Source of the DNA: Hymenobacter persicinus
GTDB lineage: Bacteria; Bacteroidota; Bacteroidia; Cytophagales; Hymenobacteraceae
DNA length: 64,000 nt
Direction of reading: 5' to 3'
NCBI RefSeq assembly: GCF_004167665.1
Contig: NZ_SEWE01000017.1
Location: forward strand, 23,105-87,104
Each line of letters opens with the position of its first letter. Position 1 is the first letter of the stretch. Under the pieces are notes generated by a model, which did not search any database, had not been told where the DNA came from, and saw nothing but the letters and a program-made list of their open reading frames with translations. Positions 8,907-15,017 of the stretch are shown piece after piece. The position numbers and the translations under genes are program-made.

Positions 8907-9710
8907 TCAGGTGTACGAATTGACTTTCGGCCAGCCTACCAGATAGGTCACCTGCGGACCCCAGGCGTGGCGCGCCCGGCCGGCCTGCCACTGAAAGCGC
9001 TGGTCGGGGTCGGCGCGCCGGGCCAGGGCCAGCAGTTGCTCGGGCGGGTAGAGGCGCAGAATGGACACGGTGCCGTCCCAGATGGTAAAGAGCGGAATTA
9101 GCGGCACAACATAAGTGAAAAACAGCCGGCTCAGCCGGAAGGGCCGGATAAAGGGCGTAATCAGCAGCTGGGCCACGGGCAGTACGGTCCAGGCCAGCAG
9201 GATTTCCAGCCAGTGCTTGCCGGCGCCCTCGAATACGCCGATGCCCGAGTTCTGGCGCACGGCGTCGGCCAGTAAGGCTTCCGCGGCGGCGGGGGCGAAG
9301 TGGTGAAAGGCGGAAAAAATCGTGCGAAACCCCGTCAGGGCCGGCGTTACGGCCAGGGCATCCACCGGGGCCGGCTCGAAGTCGATAACCGGGGCGTTGC
9401 GCTGGGCCAGGAGCTGCCAGGCGGCGGGCTGGGGGTAGAGGTCGGTGAGCGTGACGCGCAGCTGGTCCAGCTCGGGGTAGCGGCGCAGCGCCAGCGCCAC
9501 GCCCTCCGTGCCGCCTCCCGCTCCGGCCCCCAGCTCTAGTAGCCGCCGCTGCCCGGTGGCTTGCAACCCTTCGCGCAGCAGCGGCACAATCGGCTGGTAG
9601 GTGCGCAGGGCGCTGATCATGAAGCGCAGGTAGTCCATCATGCCCGCCCGGATTACCGACGGAAACCAGGGCAAATCTTCAAACTCAAACAGCTGGAGGC
9701 GCAGACGCAT
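8907..9710 (-). CDS. SAM-dependent methyltransferase with membrane segment
   Basis: The 267-residue protein contains SAM motif I (LLELGAGAGGG) near residue 57, followed by an acidic strand LTDLYPQ and motif FRTIFSAFHHFAP. The C-terminal third holds two to three hydrophobic helices (ILLAWTVLPVAQLLI, FFTYVVPLIPLFTIW), which is unusual for a soluble methyltransferase and points to a lipid or membrane-bound substrate. It lies 27 bases before the UbiA gene and 6 bases after the preceding small membrane gene, so all three are likely co-transcribed. The methylated substrate is unknown. Confidence 0.8.
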   Translation of the reverse strand: MRLRLQLFEFEDLPWFPSVIRAGMMDYLRFMISALRTYQPIVPLLREGLQATGQRRLLELGAGAGGGTEGVALALRRYPELDQLRVTLTDLYPQPAAWQLLAQRNAPVIDFEPAPVDALAVTPALTGFRTIFSAFHHFAPAAAEALLADAVRQNSGIGVFEGAGKHWLEILLAWTVLPVAQLLITPFIRPFRLSRLFFTYVVPLIPLFTIWDGTVSILRLYPPEQLLALARRADPDQRFQWQAGRARHAWGPQVTYLVGWPKVNSYT

Positions 9711-9716
9711 GCAATA

Positions 9717-10202
9717 TCAGGGCGTGACGGAAGAAATGGAGCGCAGGTAGCGGCGGTTTAACCAGGGAGTCAGCAGGTAAGCTGCCACCAGCCAGGGCCG
9801 GCACACGGCTACGGACCAGGCCAGGCTAACGTCAAGCAGCTCCGACCACGCCGCCCGCAGGTGCAGTACGGGTAACGCGGCTGCCAGGGTTAGGCCCAGC
9901 AGCAGCAGGCCGCGCTGCCACACCGGCCAGCGCCGGCCGCGAGTCCGCAGCAGGGTCAGCGTGAGCAGTAGCCCCAGAAAAGCCGGCCAGGAAAAGCGCA
10001 GGGCCATGTACGTCAGCAGCAGCAACCCGCCGAGCTCTTCGCCGGGCTCCTGCGTCGGCTCAGCTTGGTCGAAGCCAACCCCCGGCACCAGCGCCAGCAA
10101 GGTCCCGACCGATAGGATGAGGACGTATTGCCCCGCCGTGGTCAGCAGCAGGCAACCCAGGGGCCGCCAACGGCGCGGAAGTAGGGGAGGGACAGGAGTC
10201 AT
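9717..10202 (-). CDS. Hypothetical membrane protein, 161 aa
   Basis: Starting at the ATG at 10202 (MTPVPPLLPRRWRPLG), the product has about four hydrophobic segments, including GCLLLTTAGQYVLILSVGTLLALVP at the N-terminus. No family was recognised. A longer frame to 10280 would run through the divergent promoter region and is not used. It heads the leftward operon with the methyltransferase and UbiA enzyme, ending 6 bases before the methyltransferase start. Its own start is 92 bases from the divergently transcribed gene at 10295. Confidence 0.62.
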   Translation of the reverse strand: MTPVPPLLPRRWRPLGCLLLTTAGQYVLILSVGTLLALVPGVGFDQAEPTQEPGEELGGLLLLTYMALRFSWPAFLGLLLTLTLLRTRGRRWPVWQRGLLLLGLTLAAALPVLHLRAAWSELLDVSLAWSVAVCRPWLVAAYLLTPWLNRRYLRSISSVTP

Positions 10203-10264
10203 GGGCCGAGGTGATTTTTTTCGCAGGTTAATCGGCGGGAGCTTGGATTGTAACCTGGTAGTAT

Positions 10265-10282
10265 TAGCTTTGCAATACAAAG
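10265..10282 (+). promoter_or_regulatory. Promoter -7 box fused to CTTTG-N5-CAAAG operator
   Basis: TAGCTTTG (10265-10272) is an exact -7 box, with a possible -33 TTGG at 10243. The TTTG of the box is the left half of an inverted repeat CTTTG-CAATA-CAAAG (10268-10282) that ends 12 bases before the ATG at 10295. The same repeat with the same 5-base spacing recurs at 11352-11368. A repressor bound here would cover the -7 box and the transcription start. Confidence 0.68.
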
Positions 10283-10294
10283 TGCTCTGAAAAT

Positions 10295-10930
10295 ATGAAG
10301 CCAGCTACCGATCCACTAGCCCAACTCACCGAGATTCGCGCCATCATGGAGCGCTCTTCCCGCTTTTTGTCGCTCAGCGGCTTGTCGGGAGTGGGAGCGG
10401 GGGTGGTGGCACTGGCCGGCGCGGCCACCGGCCATTGGTACTTGCACACCCACTACGGGGCCCAGGCATTTTTGCGGTTGGTGGAGGGCTCGGCCCAGGA
10501 GCGGCAGCAGGCCCTGCCTGCGCTGCTGACGTTGGCGCTGGGCATGATCGGACTGGCGCTGGTGGTGGCGTTTTACTTCACCCGCCGCCGGGCCGCCCAG
10601 GACGGCCGCGCCCTCTGGGACGCTCCGGCCCGCCGGCTGCTGCTGAGTCTGGCCGTGCCGCTGACGGCCGGCGGCTTGTTCTGCGTCGGGTTGTATCTTC
10701 GCGGCGCGGCATCGTTTGTGATTCCGGGGATGCTGCTGTTTTACGGCTTGGCCCTGCTCAACGCCAGCAAATACACCCTCGACGAAATTCGCCTGCTGGG
10801 CCTGACCCAGATCCTGCTGGGCCTAGTGGCCATGCTGCTGCCCGGCTGGGGCCTGATTTTCTTCGCCCTGGGTTTTGGGCTGGGCCACATCGGCTACGGC
10901 CTGCTTATGTACAACCGCTACGAAAGGTGA
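10295..10930 (+). CDS. Hypothetical membrane protein, first gene of HTH regulator operon
   Basis: The 211-residue product has a short charged N-terminus (LAQLTEIRAIMERSSRF) and about six membrane helices with small-residue-rich stretches (GVGAGVVALAGAATG, LFYGLALLNASKY, GLIFFALGFGLGHIGYG). No enzymatic motif is seen. Membrane proteins of this kind often precede a small winged-helix regulator in Bacteroidota, and here the regulator follows 104 bases downstream. The ATG is 12 bases after a palindromic operator, so the leader is very short. Its TGA stop lies inside a palindromic repeat element. Confidence 0.72.
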   Translation: MKPATDPLAQLTEIRAIMERSSRFLSLSGLSGVGAGVVALAGAATGHWYLHTHYGAQAFLRLVEGSAQERQQALPALLTLALGMIGLALVVAFYFTRRRAAQDGRALWDAPARRLLLSLAVPLTAGGLFCVGLYLRGAASFVIPGMLLFYGLALLNASKYTLDEIRLLGLTQILLGLVAMLLPGWGLIFFALGFGLGHIGYGLLMYNRYER

Positions 10931-11030
10931 AATAGTGGAGTGGTGAAATGGGGAGTTTGCTGTTCTGACGGTGCCCGCTCCGGCCCGACAGCCGCTCACC
11001 CGCTTGCTACCTCACCCGCTCATCCCGCAC
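10926..11030. repeat. GTGAAATGGTGAG-type palindromic element, copy A
   Basis: The left arm starts GGTGAAATAGTGG and continues to GGTGAAATGGGGAG. The core GCTGTTCTGACGG pairs loosely with a CGACAGC segment, and the right arm reads CTCACCCGCTTG...CTCACCCGCTC. It is homologous in sequence and layout to elements at 25336 and 35396 but more degenerate. The stop codon of the preceding gene (10928-10930) lies within the left arm, and the right arm ends 4 bases before the next start codon. Confidence 0.6.
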
Positions 11031-11034
11031 GACA

Positions 11035-11334
11035 TTGAAACACCTCATCCATACGCTCAATAAGGCTTTCGACAACCGCGTGCGGTTGGGCGTCATGGCG
11101 GTGCTCATGGCCAACGAATCAGTGAGCTTCAACGAACTCAAGGAAGCCCTCGACCTGACCGACGGCAACCTCGCCAGCCACGTGTCGGCCCTGGAAAAGG
11201 TGGGCTACGTGCTGGTCAGCAAGCAGTTCGTGGGTAAAAAACCTAACACCACCTACCAGGCCTCGAAGGAAGGCAAAACCGCCTTTCAGGACCACCTGAC
11301 GGCCCTCGAAAAGTTATTGCGCGGCCCCGCGTGA
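11035..11334 (+). CDS. Winged-helix transcriptional regulator (HTH_34 type), TTG start
   Basis: The 99-residue protein is a single winged helix-turn-helix domain: SFNELKEALDLTDGNLASHVSALEKVGYVLV holds the recognition helix and GKKPNTTYQASKEG the wing, with a C-terminal dimer helix. This is the HTH_34/MarR-ArsR-like pattern, without metal-binding cysteines. No ATG fits. Translation most likely begins at the TTG at 11035 (MKHLIHTLNKAFDNRVRLG), which fits family length. It lies in the operon started at 10295 and precedes a membrane gene with the same operator, so it is probably an autorepressor of this cluster. The signal it senses is not visible. Confidence 0.85.
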   Translation: MKHLIHTLNKAFDNRVRLGVMAVLMANESVSFNELKEALDLTDGNLASHVSALEKVGYVLVSKQFVGKKPNTTYQASKEGKTAFQDHLTALEKLLRGPA

Positions 11335-11351
11335 TATTTTTTTGCCGATTT

Positions 11352-11368
11352 ACTTTGAAACACAAAGT
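11352..11368 (+). promoter_or_regulatory. Second CTTTG-N5-CAAAG operator
   Basis: ACTTTG-AAACA-CAAAGT is a perfect 6-base inverted repeat with 5-base spacing, ending 18 bases before the ATG at 11387. It overlaps a weak -7 box (TTACTTTG). It matches the operator at 10268-10282 and sits just after the regulator gene, suggesting a separate, co-regulated start of transcription for the downstream membrane genes. Confidence 0.65.
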
Positions 11369-11386
11369 TCTTTTTAAAAATAAATC

Positions 11387-13036
11387 ATGACTACCTACCC
11401 AGTTTCAGCGGCGGCTTGGCCGGCCGCCGCCACGCCCCCGGTGCCCCCGTTTCCGCTCACGGCCCTGCAAAAGCTGCTGCTGCCGGTGGGCGCCATTCTG
11501 TTCGACCTGCTGTTCTGGCAGGAACGGGCCGCCCTGAACCTGCTGCTGTACACGGTTTTCGTGGTGGGAGCGGTACTGGCCGGCCTGCCGCGAGCTTCGG
11601 CTGCCTGGCGCTCGGGCTACTTCTGGCTGACGCTCCTGGGCACGCTGCTCAGTGCCGGCTTGGTAGCCTACTACGGCTCCGACGCCGCCCGGCTGAGCTG
11701 CGTGGCCTCGCTGGCAACCTGGCTGGGCTACGTCAACCAGGCCCACCTGAAGCTGGTCGGCTTTGCCCTGCTCACGGGAGCGGGCAACCTGCGCCCGGCC
11801 GCGCGCCGGCTCTGGCAGATGCTGCGGCTGCCGCGCAACGTGGGCGGCCAGGTGAGCCGGGGCTGGTACTACGGTCGGCTGCTGGGCGTGCCCCTAGCGG
11901 CGCTGGTATTGTTTCACGTGCTGTTCGTGGTGGCCAACCCCCGCTACGGCGCCCTGAGCAGCCGGTTTCTGGACCTGCTGAGCCAGGCCCTGGAGCAGCT
12001 TTTTGCGCGGCTGTCCGTTCCCCACCTGCTGTTTTTTGCCCTGGGTTTGCTGCTGACGGCCGGGGCCATCTTTATCATTCCGGTCCACTTTTTTGCCGAC
12101 CAGGAGTCGCGCTACGCCGAGTTTGTGCGCCGCAGCCGCGACCGGGTGGCGTCCTTCGCCGTGCGCCGGCCCGATTTCCGCCCCCGGGAGTTTGGGGTGC
12201 TGGACCTGCGCCGGGAGTATCTGGTGGCCCTGAGCCTGATCGGGCTGGTCAACGTGCTGCTGCTGGTCGTGAATGCCATTGACATTCGCTGGATCTGGTT
12301 TGGCTTCGTGCCCGCCCCGGGCTTCGACCTGACCCAGTTTGTGCACGAGGGCACCTACGTGCTGATTCTGAGTATTCTGCTGGCTATGGGCATTGTGCTG
12401 TGGTTTTTCCGCCGCAACCTGAACTTCTACCGGCCGGGACTGCCGACGTTGCGCGGGCTGGCCACGGTGTGGGTGCTGCAGAATGTGGTGCTGGCCGTGT
12501 CGGTGGCGCTGCGCAACTACTACTACATCCAGTACACCGGCCTGGCTTATAAGCGCATCGGGGTGTGCGGGTTTCTGCTGCTGACCTTCTTCGGGCTGGC
12601 TACGGTGCTGCTCAAAATCTGGCAGCGGCGCTCGGCGTATTCCCTGGTTCGGCTCAACGCCCTGGCCGTTTACGCCGTGCTGCTGCTGGCAGCCGGCAAC
12701 TGGGAAAGCTGGATTGTGCGCTATAACCTACAGCCCCGCTTCCGCCAAGTCGACTACGGCTTCCTGCTCGACATGCCCGACCGGGTGCTGCCCGAGCTGG
12801 CCGCCCGCGAAGCTTCCCTGGCCGGCCGCGACCTAAACCGGGAGGGCGGCCCCGACGTGTGGGTGCCCCTGCCCGAGCTGACGGCCCGGCAGCAGCTGCA
12901 CGCCCGCATCGTGGGCTTCCAGGCCCAGCAGGCCCGGCGCCACTGGCCCAGCTACACCTGGACCGACTACGAGGCCGCGCAATACTTCGAAACCCACCCC
13001 GTCAGCGCCGCCCGCCATGCTCCAGTTCGGAATTAG
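11387..13036 (+). CDS. Large polytopic membrane protein (DUF4173/DUF4153-like)
   Basis: The 549-residue product has about 11 to 13 hydrophobic helices spread from residue 25 to 450 and a soluble C-terminal tail of roughly 100 residues (RYNLQPRFRQVDYGFLLD onwards). Arginine-rich cytoplasmic loops (RRSRDRVASFAVRRPDFRPRE) and the segment LRNYYYIQYTGLAYKRIGV resemble the DUF4173/DUF4153 membrane families, whose function is unknown. The assignment is by general pattern and is tentative. It is preceded by the second CTTTG-N5-CAAAG operator. Its last 20 bases overlap the next gene, implying translational coupling. Confidence 0.72.
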   Translation: MTTYPVSAAAWPAAATPPVPPFPLTALQKLLLPVGAILFDLLFWQERAALNLLLYTVFVVGAVLAGLPRASAAWRSGYFWLTLLGTLLSAGLVAYYGSDAARLSCVASLATWLGYVNQAHLKLVGFALLTGAGNLRPAARRLWQMLRLPRNVGGQVSRGWYYGRLLGVPLAALVLFHVLFVVANPRYGALSSRFLDLLSQALEQLFARLSVPHLLFFALGLLLTAGAIFIIPVHFFADQESRYAEFVRRSRDRVASFAVRRPDFRPREFGVLDLRREYLVALSLIGLVNVLLLVVNAIDIRWIWFGFVPAPGFDLTQFVHEGTYVLILSILLAMGIVLWFFRRNLNFYRPGLPTLRGLATVWVLQNVVLAVSVALRNYYYIQYTGLAYKRIGVCGFLLLTFFGLATVLLKIWQRRSAYSLVRLNALAVYAVLLLAAGNWESWIVRYNLQPRFRQVDYGFLLDMPDRVLPELAAREASLAGRDLNREGGPDVWVPLPELTARQQLHARIVGFQAQQARRHWPSYTWTDYEAAQYFETHPVSAARHAPVRN

Positions 13037-13253
13037 CCTGCTCATGGTGCTGGTCTGCGCCGGGGGCGTGGCGGTACTGGCCCTGGTGCTGGCCTGGCAG
13101 GAGCGGGCCGCCGCCCCCGACGTGCGCCGGCAGCGCCTAGTGGTGCTGGTGCTGCCCGTCGCCAGCGCCGTGCTGGCCCTGCTGCTCGGGGCGGTGTTTC
13201 TGCTGCTGCTGATCTGGTCGCCCCAGGGCGCCGAGCTGCTTGCCAGTCGCTGA
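13017..13253 (+). CDS. Small membrane protein, 78 aa
   Basis: This short product has two membrane helices (ISLLMVLVCAGGVAVLALVLAW and VVLVLPVASAVLALLLGAVFLLLLIW) joined by a charged loop QERAAAPDVRRQR. Its ATG lies within the last codons of the preceding 549-residue membrane gene in another frame, a typical coupled overlap. The coding frame is supported by this overlap and by the clean hydrophobic pattern. No family was recognised. A role together with its large neighbour is an inference from coupling. Confidence 0.62.
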   Translation: MLQFGISLLMVLVCAGGVAVLALVLAWQERAAAPDVRRQRLVVLVLPVASAVLALLLGAVFLLLLIWSPQGAELLASR

Positions 13254-13295
13254 GCGCATCCTGCTTTTTCCAGTTCGTCTTCTACTTCATTTTGT

Positions 13296-13721
13296 ATGGA
13301 AATCAATCGTTCTACGGCCCCGGAGGCCGAAATTACCGCCCTGGGCCGCTGGCTGGCCGGGGCCCAGCAGCTCAAGGATACCATCACCATTCTGGGCATG
13401 AACTTCCTGCTGCTGTTCGGCCTGCTGGTCTTTGGGCTGCCCATTCCCGGCCTGGTGCTGTACTTTCTGCGCTGGCGCCTGGTTCGGGGCAAGGGCAGTC
13501 GGGCCTACGCCACCCGTCTGTGGGCCTGTAGCCTGGTTCACGAAGTGCTGTGCGCGGCGCTGTTTGCCTCCACCGAACTCAGGGCCGAGCTGCACGAACT
13601 GGCCGACTACCTGTGCCTGGGCTACGCGCTGGGCGCGCTGCTGAGCGCAGGCGGCCTGCTGACGACCCTCACCGCCGACTCCACTTCTTACCCCGCTTCC
13701 GATGAGCCTGACCCCGCTTAA
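13296..13721 (+). CDS. Hypothetical membrane protein, 141 aa
   Basis: The protein has a polar N-terminus (MEINRSTAPEAEITALGRWLAGAQQL), a long hydrophobic segment MNFLLLFGLLVFGLPIPGLVLYFL, and two weaker helices in the second half (LVHEVLCAALF, LGYALGALLSAGGLLTTL). It lies 42 bases after the 78-residue gene and overlaps the next gene by 20 bases. No domain was recognised. Confidence 0.6.
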   Translation: MEINRSTAPEAEITALGRWLAGAQQLKDTITILGMNFLLLFGLLVFGLPIPGLVLYFLRWRLVRGKGSRAYATRLWACSLVHEVLCAALFASTELRAELHELADYLCLGYALGALLSAGGLLTTLTADSTSYPASDEPDPA

Positions 13722-14103
13722 CGAATCTGGGCGCTGGCCCAACGCCGGCCGCAGCCTGAGCGTGCTGGTGGCCGTGGCAGCTGTGCTCTGGCTCTGGGTG
13801 CAGCTGCCGGCCTGGTACGCCGCCGGCCACGCCGCCGACGAAACCGGGCAGCGGCTTACTCACTTGGTCTACAACGAGTGGACGGCCCTGGCGCTGGTGG
13901 CTGCCGCCAATCTGATTGTAGCCCGGGGGACCACGGCCCCGATGTGGCGGCTGGGGCAGTGCATCGAGCTGCGCGGCATGAAGGGCGCCTTCGTGTTTAT
14001 TCTGGGGTTGCTGTTTCACCTGCTCGTCGGGGGCTTCGGGGTGGTAGTGCTGGGCCTGACCCTGTTCGACGCGCCCGCCGCCGCGCCCTTTGCGAGCAAC
14101 TAA
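13702..14103 (+). CDS. Hypothetical membrane protein, 133 aa
   Basis: The product has about three hydrophobic helices (SLSVLVAVAAVLWLWVQL, ALALVAAANLIVA, GAFVFILGLLFHLLVGGFGVVVLGLTLF). The start at 13702 overlaps the end of the preceding gene by 20 bases, and the next gene begins 12 bases after its stop, so the set is read as one transcript. The family is unknown, and nothing in the sequence shows a catalytic site. Confidence 0.6.
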   Translation: MSLTPLNESGRWPNAGRSLSVLVAVAAVLWLWVQLPAWYAAGHAADETGQRLTHLVYNEWTALALVAAANLIVARGTTAPMWRLGQCIELRGMKGAFVFILGLLFHLLVGGFGVVVLGLTLFDAPAAAPFASN

Positions 14104-14115
14104 CGTGCTGCTGCC

Positions 14116-14466
14116 ATGCTCCTGAATTTCGTGCGTCTCGTGCTGCGCCAATGCCCGCCGCTGCTGGGCTGGACGCTGGGCGTAATCGTCTTTGCGCTGC
14201 TCAACAGCGGCTTTCACCACGAACTGTGGCCCCACACGCCCCTGGCGCGGCCGGTGTTCATCACCCTGCTCTGGGCCGGCCTGCTCACGCTGCCCTGGCT
14301 GGCGGCCCGCGTAGCCTGGCGCCTGGCCGACGCGGTGGCGAGCTTTTTCTGGCAGACGGTGTGGCGGCTGGCGGCGGTGGCCGGCTACGGCGGGGCCGTG
14401 CTTTCTTCGGCGGGCGGCGTGGTGGCCATGAGCTTTATGTGGGCCGAGTGGATTTCTTCCCATTAG
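14116..14466 (+). CDS. Small membrane protein, paralogue of the next gene
   Basis: The 116-residue product has three hydrophobic segments. It aligns with the protein at 14535 along most of its length: both share LLGW-x-LG near the N-terminus, a central LPW...VAW-x-LA block, an S-x-FW...WR pair and a VAG..GA.L.S segment. This marks a tandem duplication. No function is known. It begins 12 bases after the preceding stop. Confidence 0.6.
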   Translation: MLLNFVRLVLRQCPPLLGWTLGVIVFALLNSGFHHELWPHTPLARPVFITLLWAGLLTLPWLAARVAWRLADAVASFFWQTVWRLAAVAGYGGAVLSSAGGVVAMSFMWAEWISSH

Positions 14467-14534
14467 AGCGGCGGGAACTGCGGCAGTTATGCTATTTTTC
14501 AGCCGTTTCCTTGTTCCTTTGGCTTATTGCATCC

Positions 14535-14870
14535 ATGAATATCCTCCAAATCCAGCAGCTGATGCGGCGAGTTACCCCGCGGCTGCTGGGCTGGGCGCTG
14601 GGCGGGCTGGTGGGCGTTCTGGTACTCAGTCCCTTCACGCTGGGCTTGTTGTCTGATGAGCAGGTGGCCAGCCGCATGTTTGCTTACCTGGTAGGGCTGT
14701 GCCTGCTGCCGCTGCCCTGGATTGGGCCCTACGTAGCCTGGCAGCTAGCCAACCAGGTAACCAGTCCGTTCTGGAAGGCTGGCTGGCGTTTTCTTACCGT
14801 GGCAGGCTGCGCCGGAGCGCTGCTGGCGTCCATCGGCATTTACTGGGGAGTCGCGTTTACGCTGGGCTAA
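14535..14870 (+). CDS. Small membrane protein, tandem paralogue
   Basis: The 111-residue product starts MNILQIQQLMRRVTPRLLGWALG and shares the block pattern of the gene at 14116 (LLGW, LPW, VAW-x-LA, S-x-FW, WR, VAG). A longer frame opens at 13878 but runs through two other genes and encodes Arg/Gly-rich noise there, so the ATG at 14535 is chosen. TTCCTTTG at 14514, one mismatch from the -7 consensus, may give it its own promoter. It closes the membrane-protein cluster. Confidence 0.6.
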   Translation: MNILQIQQLMRRVTPRLLGWALGGLVGVLVLSPFTLGLLSDEQVASRMFAYLVGLCLLPLPWIGPYVAWQLANQVTSPFWKAGWRFLTVAGCAGALLASIGIYWGVAFTLG

Positions 14871-14936
14871 CACCAACGGTGCGCTGCCCTACCCGGCTGC
14901 GGCTAACTCCCGATTCGGCTAAAGGCCCTACTTTCG

Positions 14937-14969
14937 TTCGTGTCGGGCCGCGGGTAAGCGGTATATTTG
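14937..14969 (+). promoter_or_regulatory. Promoter of the class A PBP gene
   Basis: TATATTTG (14962-14969) is an exact -7 box. TTCG at 14937-14940 is a partial -33 element 21 bases upstream. Transcription would start near 14974, which rules out the in-frame start at 14967 and supports the ATG at 15018. Confidence 0.55.
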
Positions 14970-15017
14970 CCGGCTAGTTGCCGGGGCTGCGGCCTCACCC
15001 GACTCAATTCGCTCCGC

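Noticed and set aside
14967..15017. Longer N-terminus for the penicillin-binding protein
   Set aside because: The in-frame start at 14967 overlaps the -7 box, so it would not be in the mRNA.
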